Origin: Marinomonas phaeophyticola
GTDB lineage: Bacteria; Pseudomonadota; Gammaproteobacteria; Pseudomonadales; Marinomonadaceae
Assembly: GCF_026966905.1 (NCBI RefSeq)
Contig: NZ_JAPUBN010000017.1
Span: 117,358-181,357 of the forward strand
Direction of reading: 5' to 3'
DNA length: 64,000 nt
Shown here: in pieces, positions 9,188 to 18,168 of the stretch
Numbering within the stretch: the stretch's first letter is position 1
Layout: each line of letters opens with the position of its first letter
The notes under the pieces: generated by a model
The model's input: the letters and a program-made list of their open reading frames with translations, nothing else
Databases searched by the model: none
What the model was told of the DNA's origin: nothing
Program-made: the position numbers and the translations under genes

Positions 9188-9871
9188 CTACACTTCCACT
9201 TTATTGGTCTTATTAGCATATCTCGCGATGTACATGGAATAAGAAAAGGCTAATAGAAAACATATAGCGGCGGGTATAAATAACGCCTGAAACTGGAAGA
9301 GACTGAAGAAATACGCTCCAAATGCGCCACCACAGATAAATCCAGTGATGATTAACATAAACAATAATGCTTTGCGATTATCAAACGGCACACCTCTTAG
9401 TTTCGAGCCCAACATGATACCTAAATCCGTAAAAATCCCCGTGACATGAGTCGTTCTGACAACCGCCCCACTAAAGGTCGTCGCCAAAGCATTCTGCAAG
9501 CCACACGCGGCCGAGGCAAAATAATGGCCGCTAAAAGAATCTGTTGATAAAAAATACAGCGCAATTAAAAGAAACACCGCCTCCAAAGAAAGTAAGCCGC
9601 TGTAATTATGACCTAATTTCAAAGACCCGCTACGCAAGAAATAACCAGAAACAGACGCTCCCACTAAAAAGCTCATTAGAATCGCGGCTAAATGCAATGT
9701 ATCTGTCAATGTTGAGTTAATAATACCAGTGCCAAGCAATGTCGCCGTACCGGACAAATGGGAAATGGATTGATGCTTAAATCCCAATAGGCCGATGGAA
9801 TTTACCAGTCCAGCCACTAATGCCAGCAAAAATGAACCATACTCTACCCAGCGGGGCAATTTTGAAATCAC
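9188..9871 (-). CDS. DUF1275 (YoaK) family membrane protein
   Basis: An integral membrane protein of unknown function. The 227 residues contain about six hydrophobic segments; family signs are the N-terminal GLVNSIGLLGF, GTATLLGTG and, in the middle, ASAACGLQNALATTFSGAVVRTTHVTG, where the LQNA...TTHVTG block is the DUF1275 hallmark. It ends 3 bases from the end of the converging regulator gene, so the two transcripts overlap at their 3' ends. No role in inositol use can be claimed. Confidence 0.85.
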   Translation of the reverse strand: MISKLPRWVEYGSFLLALVAGLVNSIGLLGFKHQSISHLSGTATLLGTGIINSTLTDTLHLAAILMSFLVGASVSGYFLRSGSLKLGHNYSGLLSLEAVFLLIALYFLSTDSFSGHYFASAACGLQNALATTFSGAVVRTTHVTGIFTDLGIMLGSKLRGVPFDNRKALLFMLIITGFICGGAFGAYFFSLFQFQALFIPAAICFLLAFSYSMYIARYANKTNKVEV

Positions 9872-10129
9872 GGTAAACCTCTATCTAGCTAATCGCACTT
9901 TGAATAGATACACGAAATGAAACCGAAGCAACACTAAGATTTACGAACATGTCCTTCAGTATGACTTAAAAATGAAATAATTAATCAGGGCACGATAAAT
10001 ACTCAGTTCAAATATTACCCTATTTTATTAATCACCCGATAAGAACGGCACTCAAGTATAGCAGTGCCATGTTACTGACTCCAGACATGGGAGCGGTTTA
10101 AACGAAGAAGAAATTAAGCGAGTTTATAA

Positions 10130-10515
10130 AAGCAACCGCATACTTCCCAGTCAAATCATCTTACGTTTGCCTCAACATCATCATGCAACCTTGCGGAGTA
10201 CAAAGTCTAGCCTTGGCTTTCCTGACGTTAGAGCCCCTCACATTCAATAAATGAAAACCATCAACATCTTTACTTGGGTCAATGGCTTTAATAATTTCGC
10301 TTTCATTTAAATGAACGGGTAATGGTAACTGCACTAAGATATCGTGAACTTCTGGATTCTCGTTCAGAGCGACAACAAGCCCATTAAGTTCCATCTGCGA
10401 AACGTCCGCCTCAAGCTGATGCTCAAAAGAGTGCATTCCAACTTCAAGAGTCGAACGGATTTTAATACGGACATAAACTTTAAGTTGGGTCATCCCCAAC
10501 TAATACTGTTTTCAT
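10130..10515 (-). pseudogene. folD: decayed folD (methylene-THF dehydrogenase/cyclohydrolase) remnant
   Basis: The minus strand encodes recognisable FolD pieces: KTVLVGDDPT then, after a shift of frame, KVYVRIK, followed by ILVQLPLP, the DPSKDVDGFH block and CTPQGCMMMLRQT; a TAA follows, and the same frame goes on with DDLTGKYAV before similarity stops. Intact FolD is about 285 residues. Here only roughly residues 30-165 remain, with no N-terminal region, no NAD-binding half, one frameshift and one in-frame stop. It is therefore a true pseudogene and not merely a base-call problem. A functional folD must be elsewhere. Confidence 0.8.
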
Positions 10516-10872
10516 GATGTTTTTATAATCATATTAAGCCGTTAGCGATTTGCGCTTCCTTTGATACAAGGCAATAAAGCTAATTAACAACGCACAGGGA
10601 AGATAAACAAAAAATGCGGATATGACAAATATGTTAACCTGGCATCAGGAGACAGTTTGGAAGACATGCTTGAACACGTTACAGAGCACATGCAACAGGG
10701 CTATAATAAGGTTGAAAATCTAGTATCTAATATTGAATCCAGTAATTGATGATAAGATAAAAGGGGTTCAAACTCCTTTTATCTGTTTACAACGCTTGTT
10801 CGCTTAACGCAGTTACCATTTTAGTGATATGCAACATCTTTTCCCTCCCGCCTCTTGACCGACAGATAAGGT
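10516..10872. other. gene-poor stretch with a short unassigned coding remnant
   Basis: No full gene. On the plus strand about 10630-10750 reads without stops as LASGDSLEDMLEHVTEHMQQG and ends at TGA, which looks like the end of a helical protein, but no start codon with a ribosome site precedes it in frame. Next to the folD remnant, this fits a small region of decayed genes. Confidence 0.3.
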
Positions 10873-11838
10873 TTATTTTCTACGAAATAGCTGGCGATAC
10901 CCTTTGGGGCTGTTGCCGAAGGTTTTACTGAAGTGTTCTCTGAGTGATGTTGATGAGCCGAACCCAACGTTTTCAGCGACGCATTCAATCGATTGGTCTG
11001 TGGTTTCAAGTAGGCATTGGGCGCGTTTTAATCTCGCTTGGATGATCCATTGTAATGGGCTCATTTGAAGTTGTTCTTGGAATCGACGATTCAAAGTGCG
11101 AACGCTAATGGACGCAAAGTCCGCCATGTTTTTGAGCGTGATCGTCTGATCTAACCTTTCTTCTATCCATTGTAATAAAGGGGCTAAGCTGATCGATAAA
11201 GAGGGTGTTTTGTGGCGTATATATTGAGCTTGTCCACCCGCTCGTTCTAATGGCACAACCGCTTGGCGTGCGGAATTAGCAGCAATGGCTGCGCCATAAT
11301 CTCGTCGAATTATATGCAAACACAAATCGATGCCTGCTGAGGCACCAGCTGACGTTAATATTTGACCATTATCTGTGTACAGCACATTGGGAAGCAGAGT
11401 GATGTTGGGATAAAGAGATGAAAATAACGAGACCGCTTTCCAATGTGTCGTGACTTCCATCTCTTCAAGCACACCACTAGCAGCCAAAACGAATGCACCC
11501 GTGCAGATAGAGACAATTCTCATCCCTGACAAAAACGCGTTATGAATCACGGCGCAAAGGGCATCGGGTATTTTCTCACTTGGGTCGACTAAGCCTGGAA
11601 TAATCAACGTCTGTGCATCTTTTAATTGATCTACTCCCCACTTTACCTTTAGGTCAAAGCCTTGTGTTTTAACCACTGGAGTGAGCGCACAGACATAATT
11701 TTCATAACCAGGACGGTCAGATTCTAGTTCCACTGATTGAAATAATTCATACGCGGTTGTGAGGTCTACGGCGATCATCCCATCAAAGGCAAGGATGACA
11801 ACTTTATGAGGCTTTATAGTAGGCATAGGTTTTTTCAA
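10873..11838 (-). CDS. GlxA/FtrA-type AraC-family regulator (DJ-1/PfpI domain + HTH)
   Basis: A transcriptional regulator with two parts. Residues about 10-190 form a class I glutamine-amidotransferase-like (DJ-1/PfpI) domain, with VVILAFDGMIAVDLTTAYE and the nucleophile-elbow cysteine in SICTGAFVLAASG. Residues about 225-321 are an AraC DNA-binding domain, with MADFASISVRTLNRRFQ and the second helix-turn-helix ending in GNSPKGYRQLFRR. The length of 321 residues is normal. It is divergent from two small membrane-protein genes starting 122 bases away, which are its most likely targets. The ligand is unknown. Confidence 0.9.
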   Translation of the reverse strand: MKKPMPTIKPHKVVILAFDGMIAVDLTTAYELFQSVELESDRPGYENYVCALTPVVKTQGFDLKVKWGVDQLKDAQTLIIPGLVDPSEKIPDALCAVIHNAFLSGMRIVSICTGAFVLAASGVLEEMEVTTHWKAVSLFSSLYPNITLLPNVLYTDNGQILTSAGASAGIDLCLHIIRRDYGAAIAANSARQAVVPLERAGGQAQYIRHKTPSLSISLAPLLQWIEERLDQTITLKNMADFASISVRTLNRRFQEQLQMSPLQWIIQARLKRAQCLLETTDQSIECVAENVGFGSSTSLREHFSKTFGNSPKGYRQLFRRK

Positions 11839-11959
11839 TAATGGGTTTTAAATGATTTTGGCCGTTTTCTTTCGATTATAGATATTTTAGCCTATAGGTG
11901 TAATCAATACGACTCATCATAATGAACACCTTTTTAATCCACTTAAATCCGGTGCCGCG

Positions 11960-12280
11960 ATGATAAACAATAAAAGTACTGATCATTTTACTTCCCTTCA
12001 GAGAATCGCGATGATCGAAGGAATTACTTTACTCTTACTTATTGGTATTGCCGTACCATTGAAACACTTGGCTCACATGCCTCTCATGGTTCAGTTATTG
12101 GGCCCTATTCATGGAATGACGTTTATTTTATATCTCTGGTCATCGTTCAATGCGGCCGCGGAAGAAAACTGGAGTAAAAAGTATTTGATCAAAATCTGTT
12201 GCGCCGCCTTTGTTCCATTTGGGGGTTTTATTGTCAGTCGCCTTGCACGCCAATCCGCCAACGCTAAAAAGGAGTTATAG
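11960..12280 (+). CDS. DUF3817 small membrane protein
   Basis: 106 residues with three hydrophobic segments and the family pattern: RIAMIEGITLLLLIGIAVPLK near the start, GPIHGMTFILYLW in the middle and PFGGFIVSRL at the end. DUF3817 proteins have no established function. The start has no strong ribosome site but matches the family length. It overlaps nothing and is followed after 2 bases by the next membrane-protein gene, so the two are co-transcribed, probably under the divergent AraC-type regulator. Confidence 0.85.
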   Translation: MINNKSTDHFTSLQRIAMIEGITLLLLIGIAVPLKHLAHMPLMVQLLGPIHGMTFILYLWSSFNAAAEENWSKKYLIKICCAAFVPFGGFIVSRLARQSANAKKEL

Positions 12281-12282
12281 AA

Positions 12283-12711
12283 TTGATCTATTCTCTCGTT
12301 AAATCCTTACACTTAATCTGTTTGTTTATGTGGTTATCTGGCATGACCATGCAAATCTTGTCCTTGCATTTGGGTAAGATGTTACCTGGGACACTTTTAC
12401 CGCAAGAAGTGGCAAGACTGCGTCTTCTCACTATTTATGATCGATTTATGGTTGCGCCGGCGATGTTCATGGCCATAGGAAGTGGCCTATTCATGGCAAT
12501 GAATTTTGGTTGGCTCGATCATGCTTGGTTACACGTTAAAATACCTTTAATCGTTATCCTAGTCACCATACACGGAATGCATTCAGGGAAGATCAAACGT
12601 ATGACTCATTCATCTGAAAACAAGGTGTCATTCAATATGAGCAAAGCCTGTACGACTTTATTGAGTGTTGTCATCTCTATTATTGTCCTTGCTGTATTCA
12701 AGCCTTTTTAA
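12283..12711 (+). CDS. HemJ/CopD-like small membrane protein
   Basis: 142 residues, four hydrophobic segments. The layout recalls the HemJ/CopD superfamily: an N-terminal SLHLICLFMWLSGM helix with a conserved-type histidine, WLHVKIPLIVILVTIHGMHSG in the third segment, and a C-terminus of the KPF type. HemJ is a protoporphyrinogen oxidase, but I cannot say this member has that activity; a general CopD-like membrane protein is just as possible. The start is TTG, chosen because AAGGAG lies 8 bases upstream and translation would be coupled to the preceding gene, 2 bases away. Confidence 0.7.
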   Translation: MIYSLVKSLHLICLFMWLSGMTMQILSLHLGKMLPGTLLPQEVARLRLLTIYDRFMVAPAMFMAIGSGLFMAMNFGWLDHAWLHVKIPLIVILVTIHGMHSGKIKRMTHSSENKVSFNMSKACTTLLSVVISIIVLAVFKPF

Positions 12712-12922
12712 GGGGAAAACACTCCTAAAAAATAAAGACGAGCAATGACGCTTTTTCCTTCAATATCGCCTTACATTTACAGTGTTTCTTTCCCTTTATT
12801 AGGAGAAAACCTGATATTATATTCCCAAGCAGATCATGCACTTATCATCGGCTAATCATCTGATTGCGGATGTTTTTTGTAAGTTCGATAACCCCAAATC
12901 TTAATATGTTAGGAGTTCTAAA

Positions 12923-13750
12923 ATGCGTCACTCTAGCTTACGTACTTTGGCTTTATCAGCCGTATTTATAGCCGGCAGCTTTTCCTTATCTGTACAAGCT
13001 CATGATGCCGAGTACTCTCAGAAAAACTTAAATGAGCAGTCCGTTTTAGCCGCCACTTGGATGCAAGCCTCTGGCGAATTTAAAGCCTTGTCTTACCAAG
13101 CCTTTAACCTTGCGAAAATGCAATTCGACACTTTCTCCGATTCTTACACAGGTAGCAAAAAAATTGCCGTTGTCGTCGATGCAGATGAAGCGGTTATCGA
13201 CAACAGCGCGTACCAAACTTGGTTAATCGATAAAGACTTCGGTTACTCAAGCAAAACGTGGGCGAAATGGATGGACGCCAGCGAAGCCAAAGCCATGCCA
13301 GGCGCAAAAGACTTCCTAAATTACGTGGCAAACAATGGCGGTGAAGTGTTTTACGTGACGAACCGCAAAATCGTTGGCTTAGAAGGCACTCGTAAAAACC
13401 TTATTGAACTAGGTTTTCCATATGTTGACGATACACACCTAATGCTAAGAACCTCCACCAGCAACAAAGAACCTCGTCGTGAAATCATCGCAGAACACCA
13501 CGACATCGCCTTGTTTATTGGTGATAACTTAAACGATTTCTCAAGCGACTTCCGCGTAGAAACGATTGAAGAAAGCCACGCAGCCGTTGAGAAAAACAAA
13601 GATTTGTTTGGTACTAAATTCATCGTATTACCAAACCCTTCTTATGGCGACTGGGAAGGCAAAGTGTACAAAGGCAACTGGGGCGCATCACCTGCTGAGA
13701 AATCTCAAATGCGTAAAGACGTTCTGAATACTTGGGAACCAAAAAACTAA
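12923..13750 (+). CDS. HAD-family acid phosphatase, lipoprotein e(P4) type
   Basis: A secreted phosphatase of the class C / e(P4) group, which releases phosphate from nucleotides such as NMN outside the cytoplasm. The 275 residues start with a Sec signal peptide ending in VQAHD (no lipobox cysteine, so probably periplasmic and not a lipoprotein). The HAD motif I reads VVVDADEAVIDNSAYQ, keeping the DxD nucleophile/acid pair although the usual DET is DEA; motif II is FYVTNRK and motif IV is IGDNLNDFSSDF. A good AGGAG site precedes the ATG. It stands alone between unrelated genes and ends just before REP-like palindromes. Confidence 0.88.
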   Translation: MRHSSLRTLALSAVFIAGSFSLSVQAHDAEYSQKNLNEQSVLAATWMQASGEFKALSYQAFNLAKMQFDTFSDSYTGSKKIAVVVDADEAVIDNSAYQTWLIDKDFGYSSKTWAKWMDASEAKAMPGAKDFLNYVANNGGEVFYVTNRKIVGLEGTRKNLIELGFPYVDDTHLMLRTSTSNKEPRREIIAEHHDIALFIGDNLNDFSSDFRVETIEESHAAVEKNKDLFGTKFIVLPNPSYGDWEGKVYKGNWGASPAEKSQMRKDVLNTWEPKN

Positions 13751-13767
13751 TCGCATCCACACGATTT

Positions 13768-13849
13768 AAAAAGGGGTCAGAACCCTTAAACACTCACACC
13801 GCTGAGATGCTAAACGCTATAGTATTTTTAAGGGTTCTGACCCCTTTTA
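13768..13849. repeat. REP-like palindrome pair (GGGGTCAGAACCC)
   Basis: AAAAGGGGTCAGAACCCTTAA occurs at about 13768-13789 in the forward sense and as its exact reverse complement at about 13828-13849, forming a 20-base-arm inverted repeat with a loop of roughly 40 bases. A third copy is at 14073. GGGGTCAG-type palindromes of this kind are scattered in many gammaproteobacteria, commonly beside REP-associated (Y1) transposases. The RNA hairpin may also end transcription of the phosphatase gene. Confidence 0.75.
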
Positions 13850-14070
13850 TGGAAGCGATTACCCTGTTTCAAAAACACGGTTTGGTGACCATACTTCTAT
13901 CCAGAGCCATTCCTATTTTACCAGAGGTCTCTGCGTGTCTGGCTGGCATGATGAGGCTTCGATTTAGAACCTTTTTAAGCACTTGGCTAGCGAGTACCGT
14001 GCCTTATGCCTTTATTGCAACTTATGCGGGTTCCATTAGTTCCATTGATAACCCGAAGCCTGCAATATTT
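13850..14070 (+). pseudogene. DedA/VTT-family membrane protein fragment
   Basis: Between two REP-like palindromes, about 70 codons read MEAITLFQKHGLVTILLSRA followed by IPILPEVSACLAGM, the signature of the VTT/DedA (SNARE-associated) domain, and then a second hydrophobic segment. Intact DedA proteins have around 200 residues and several more membrane segments. The apparent start overlaps the REP sequence and the C-terminus runs into the next REP copy (encoding KRGQNP). It is a fragment, probably left by recombination at the repeats. Confidence 0.65.
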
Positions 14071-14114
14071 ATAAAAAGGGGTCAGAACCCTTAACCACTG
14101 ACCCCTTTTATTAA
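14071..14114. repeat. third REP-like palindrome, also a bidirectional terminator
   Basis: ATAAAAAGGGGTCAG, then 13 bases including AACCC, then CTGACCCCTTTTATT: near-perfect arms with A and T runs on either side. It sits just 6 bases beyond the end of the converging flavoprotein gene and so can end transcription from both sides. It shares the GGGGTCAGAACCC core with the two copies at 13768-13849. Confidence 0.7.
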
Positions 14115-14119
14115 TGAAA

Positions 14120-15337
14120 TCAAACAAACTGCCCGGCGGCGTAGCCACTGGCCCATGCCCATTGGAAGTTATAGCCGCCAAGCCAACCGGTGACGTCCAG
14201 TACTTCACCAATAAAGTACAAGCCTGGTACATTTTTGGCTTCAAAGGTTTTTGAGGAGACAAATTCGGTATCGACTCCTCCTAGCGTCACTTCAGCGGTG
14301 CGGTAGCCTTCTGTACCGTTGGGCTTGATGATCCAGTTACTGAGTTGTTCAGAGATACGGTCTATTTTAGCGTTACTTAACTCACTGAAAGACCCCTGCC
14401 ACTCATTTTCTTCGACTAATACTTGTACTAAGCGCTTTGGAAGCTGTTTCGTTAGCCATTTTTCTAATGTGGCTTTGGGTGAATCCTGGCGTAGTTGTAT
14501 TAACTGAGCTTTGATATCTTGTTGTGGTATTAAGTTGATGAATATCGGGTGACCGGGTGTCCAAAAATTGGAGATTTGCAATATAGCAGGGCCACTGAGT
14601 CCTCTATGGGTAAATAACATGGGTTCAGTAAAGTGAGTATCGTTAAAGGAAGCGGTGACATCACTACTGACACCAGAAAGCTCAGCAAAACGCTCTTTGT
14701 CACTAGGTTGCAAGGTTAATGGCACTAGGCCTGCACGAGTCGGCAACACGGTTAGTCCAAATTGCTCCGCTACTTTATAACCAAAACCCGTAGCACCCAT
14801 AGTAGGTATAGATAACCCACCGGTGGCTATCACCAAGGAATCGCATTCTATTATTCCGTTGGAAGTGTGAATGCGTTTGACGGAATGGAGACTGTCTTGC
14901 TCTGAATTGGTATCGGTTGGAATGTCTTCGACCTGTTCAATATTCGTGTTCAACTGAATGGTCACACCCGCCCATTCACATTCGGTCAGTAAGATAGCCA
15001 ATAGATCTTTAGCCGAGTGTTCACAGAATAACTGACCGGGTGTTTTTTCCACATACTCCAGTCCGTGTCGATCAACAAGGTCAACAAAATCTTGCGGTGA
15101 ATAACGCCTCAGCGCAGAGATGCAAAAATGCGCGTTGGAGGATAAAAAGTGTTTTGGCGAGGCGTCCATATTAGTGAAGTTACAACGCCCTCCTCCAGAC
15201 ATCAGGATTTTTTTACCGGCCTTATTTGCGTGGTCTAAAACCAACACAGATTTACCTCGATAACCTGCTGTGGCGGCACACATTAAACCAGAAGCACCGG
15301 CACCAATAATTACTACGTCAACTTTATTCACAATCAT
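14120..15337 (-). CDS. BaiN/YhiN (HI0933) family FAD-dependent oxidoreductase
   Basis: A cytosolic flavoprotein of the HI0933 family; the physiological substrate of most members is unknown, although BaiN reduces bile-acid enoyl groups in gut bacteria. The 405-residue length is normal. The N-terminal Rossmann motif VVIIGAGASGLMCAATAG binds FAD; KILMSGGGRCNFTN is the family signature; VIATGGLSIPTMGATGFGY and the C-terminal YFIGEVLDVTGWLGGYNFQWAWASGYAAG complete the pattern when read as two adjoining motifs. It stands alone, converges on the REP region and has about 550 empty bases upstream. Confidence 0.9.
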   Translation of the reverse strand: MIVNKVDVVIIGAGASGLMCAATAGYRGKSVLVLDHANKAGKKILMSGGGRCNFTNMDASPKHFLSSNAHFCISALRRYSPQDFVDLVDRHGLEYVEKTPGQLFCEHSAKDLLAILLTECEWAGVTIQLNTNIEQVEDIPTDTNSEQDSLHSVKRIHTSNGIIECDSLVIATGGLSIPTMGATGFGYKVAEQFGLTVLPTRAGLVPLTLQPSDKERFAELSGVSSDVTASFNDTHFTEPMLFTHRGLSGPAILQISNFWTPGHPIFINLIPQQDIKAQLIQLRQDSPKATLEKWLTKQLPKRLVQVLVEENEWQGSFSELSNAKIDRISEQLSNWIIKPNGTEGYRTAEVTLGGVDTEFVSSKTFEAKNVPGLYFIGEVLDVTGWLGGYNFQWAWASGYAAGQFV

Positions 15338-15884
15338 TCACATCTAAAAATAAGGCTGCATTATAAACCGTTGAATCCCTGTTAAAAAAATGCTTTTTTG
15401 ATTTTCTGTTAAAAAAACCTGTCTTCTACCTCAATTTTTTCATGTGCTAAATTTGTCAATACGCTAAACAGATTCTTTCTGAGAAATATTTTTTTGATCC
15501 CGACCAAACTAAATGAGAAAAGATATTGACTTTGATTCTGTCCACAAAAACCGTGAAAAACACTGTGGGAACTGTCAATTTTTACTTTTAAAACAATAAG
15601 TTACAAAGCCGATACAATTACTTTCTTATTTTTTTAGCAACCATGTCAATAGGACTACAAGAAAAATTTACATTCTTTACGCTTAAATTTTTTATGTAAT
15701 TTTATAAAACAAGTCTTATTCAACGATAGTGCGAACTAAATTTCCTCGCTTGTCATAATGAATATCACTTATTCAGAAATAAACACGCATTTCGAAAGTA
15801 CGCTGTGGATATCTTTTTATTGACTACTGTTGTTTTGTACAGTACTGTATATCCATACACTGAAAATTGACCAAGGACACCCTT
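15338..15884. other. AT-rich intergenic region, no gene seen
   Basis: 547 bases between divergent genes, rich in A and T runs. Stops occur frequently in all frames. It presumably holds the promoters of the flavoprotein gene and of the gene at 15885. I see no convincing operator, RNA or repeat. Confidence 0.5.
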
Positions 15885-16469
15885 ATGACCTCTTTGATTA
15901 ATCGCGCTGTACCTAATTCGATGAAGCATATAATAGGACTGCTTTTAATTGTGGCTCTTTATGCACCGATGAAAGACATTATTAACCTCATTAGTGACTC
16001 TCTTAAACAGCACACTATAGAGCTGACAAATATTTCATTTGGCGGAGTCTTACCTTGGCAAGAAAGCCTGTCTAAGAGTGCTTACCAAAAAGTATCAACG
16101 ACCAACACCTTAAGTACACCGCAACTTATTTATACCAAGTTAAAGTTTACTAATCCGACGAACAAAACCGTCATTTATCGTGATATCTGGCTTAACTTCG
16201 AGCACGAAAATGGCGCACTTGAATATACGACTGACTACAACCTCTACGATATGACAACACGGTCTCGTTTGGTTGGCCGCTCTATTGAATTAGGTCCTAA
16301 TAGCTCAATAAGTGTCTTAGCCTCTTATCGCTTTATTCCTAGTTACCCAAACAGCACCCCTAAAAGTGTGACTGTCTCATGGGAAGGAGAAAACTTATTG
16401 AGAAACTCTGCGTGTAATTACAGTGTAAGCAATTCAAGCTTGAACTCTTTTTCTAAAACCTGCCTCTAA
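15885..16469 (+). CDS. membrane-anchored protein of unknown function
   Basis: I do not recognise this 194-residue protein. It has one hydrophobic segment at about residues 15-32 (HIIGLLLIVALYAP) and then a soluble part that looks beta-rich, with many Ser, Thr, Asn and Tyr residues; a stretch resembling an extracytoplasmic Ig-like domain runs from LIYTKLKFTNPTNKTVIYRD to the end. Two cysteines near the C-terminus (SACNYS and KTCL) could form a disulfide outside the cytoplasm. I chose the ATG at 15885 because AAGGA lies 7 bases upstream; a TTG 18 bases earlier is less likely. No neighbour hints at its role. Confidence 0.65.
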   Translation: MTSLINRAVPNSMKHIIGLLLIVALYAPMKDIINLISDSLKQHTIELTNISFGGVLPWQESLSKSAYQKVSTTNTLSTPQLIYTKLKFTNPTNKTVIYRDIWLNFEHENGALEYTTDYNLYDMTTRSRLVGRSIELGPNSSISVLASYRFIPSYPNSTPKSVTVSWEGENLLRNSACNYSVSNSSLNSFSKTCL

Positions 16470-16751
16470 TACTGTTCACTGATGTCGGTTTCGTATCAAT
16501 GCTTGCCTTGTATATGACGAGGTAAGCACGGCTATGAGATACGTACAGCGATAAGGTACGCGACCGCATCGTTTATATTCGAAATACTTTCGCCCCTCCT
16601 TTATGTAGACAACCCTAGCTTTATCTTAATATGGCATTATTTTCAAAGCCCCCTTACCTTCTATAAGCAATATTTATACGCACTCGCAATATAATCAAAA
16701 ACTCACTTCTTAAAGACTTTTTTTCAAAATAGGTGGAATAATTTCACTTAA

Positions 16752-16770
16752 ATTATTGATAAGCATTATC
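16752..16770. promoter_or_regulatory. Fur box
   Basis: The 19 bases ATTATTGATAAGCATTATC match 15 of 19 positions of the classical Fur consensus (GATAATGATAATCATTATC). The site is 43 bases before the ATG of the imelysin lipoprotein gene, where a Fur repressor would block the promoter. It implies that the four-gene operon is induced by iron shortage. The rest of the 344-base gap from 16470 holds no gene. Confidence 0.75.
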
Positions 16771-16813
16771 ATTTACATTATTGTATCCTTTAACTTTTAA
16801 AGGAGCCCATAAA

Positions 16814-18121
16814 ATGAAACTTTCTTCCGCACCGATTTTTGCAGTATCTATAGTGGCTGCAGCATTACTGTCTGCCTGTAGCCAGAACCCAACTCAAGAA
16901 CACACAGCCGTACCTATAGAGAGCTTAAAAAGTGCGGTTGTTGTTCAATATGCCGATATTGCTGAAGCCGTATATGAAGATTCTCTTATCACCGCGATGG
17001 CATTGCGTGATCAAATTCAGGTCTTTTTAGATCATCCGACTGAAAGCAACCTAGCAAAAGCGAAAGAAGCGTGGATTGCCGCTCGTGTCCCTTATCAACA
17101 AAGTGAAGTTTACCGCTTTGGTAATGCCATCGTTGATGATTGGGAAGGTAAAGTAAATGCGTGGCCTCTTGATGAAGGTTTAATCGATTATGTGGATACG
17201 AGCGCTTATGGCGAAGAGTCCGATGTTAACTCTCTTTACAGCGCGAATATCATTGCCAATAAAACTTTAACTATCGGCGGCTCCACGCTTGATGCAAGCA
17301 AGATAACGCCAGAGTTGATTGCCGAACATTTACACGAGGCCGATGGTGTAGAAGCAAATGTGGCCAGTGGCTATCATGCCATTGAGTTTCTACTATGGGG
17401 TCAAGATTTAAATGGCACAAACAAGGGTGCGGGTGAACGTCCAGCATCCGATTACGATCTGCAAAATTGCTCAAACGGTCACTGCGAACGCCGTAGAGAA
17501 TATTTACTCGCAGCGACGGATCTATTGATCAGTGATTTAGAAGAAATGGCCCAAAATTGGAAACACGCCGGTGCAGCTCGTGTGGCATTGTTAGAACAAT
17601 CCAGTGATCAAGGTTTATCGACTATTTTAACTGGCATGGGCAGCTTAGCTTATGGCGAGCTGGGTGGCGAAAGAACCAAATTAGGCTTATTGTTACATGA
17701 CCCAGAAGAAGAGCATGATTGCTTCTCTGATAATACCCACTACTCACATTACTACGATGCAAAAGGTATTAAAAACGCCTACTTAGGTGAATACACTCGC
17801 ATAGATGGCACATTAGTAAAAGGACCGTCTTTGTCTACTCTCGTTCAACAAGCGCAACCAAGCCTTGACGTGACAATGAAAGCGCGCTTAATGGCGACTG
17901 AAGCGGCCGCTCAAGTCATGGTTGACCAAGCAATGCAGGGCAACACTTTTGATGTCCTAATTGGTATGAACAATACGGCTGGCAATCAAGTTGTGAATAA
18001 TTTCATTGATTCTTTAGTAAGTGAAACGCGTACAACTGAAGAAATTATTCGCCTATTGGATTTACAGGGAATCAGCCTTGAAGGATCTGATAGCCTTGAT
18101 AACCCAGACAGCGTTTTTTAA
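16814..18121 (+). CDS. imelysin-family (IrpA-like) lipoprotein
   Basis: An envelope protein of the imelysin/peptidase M75 family, linked to iron handling in several bacteria; the molecular function is not settled. The 435 residues start with a lipoprotein signal (lipobox LSAC, cysteine 22). The family's GxHxxE motif is present as GYHAIE at 186-191, within GYHAIEFLLWGQD, and a second conserved part, SLAYGELGGERTKLGLLLHD, lies near residue 280. The start at 16814 has AAAGGAG 8 bases upstream and is preferred over a TTG at 16781. It is first in an operon with a Fur box 43 bases upstream. Confidence 0.9.
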   Translation: MKLSSAPIFAVSIVAAALLSACSQNPTQEHTAVPIESLKSAVVVQYADIAEAVYEDSLITAMALRDQIQVFLDHPTESNLAKAKEAWIAARVPYQQSEVYRFGNAIVDDWEGKVNAWPLDEGLIDYVDTSAYGEESDVNSLYSANIIANKTLTIGGSTLDASKITPELIAEHLHEADGVEANVASGYHAIEFLLWGQDLNGTNKGAGERPASDYDLQNCSNGHCERRREYLLAATDLLISDLEEMAQNWKHAGAARVALLEQSSDQGLSTILTGMGSLAYGELGGERTKLGLLLHDPEEEHDCFSDNTHYSHYYDAKGIKNAYLGEYTRIDGTLVKGPSLSTLVQQAQPSLDVTMKARLMATEAAAQVMVDQAMQGNTFDVLIGMNNTAGNQVVNNFIDSLVSETRTTEEIIRLLDLQGISLEGSDSLDNPDSVF

Positions 18122-18168
18122 TATAAAGATCCATTAAATCGAACCATTTATTGAGAATTCGATCTAAA

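Noticed and set aside
13732..14094. A single 120-codon gene after the phosphatase
   Set aside because: Its beginning overlaps the phosphatase end and a REP palindrome, and its end is REP sequence; only the middle is a DedA fragment.
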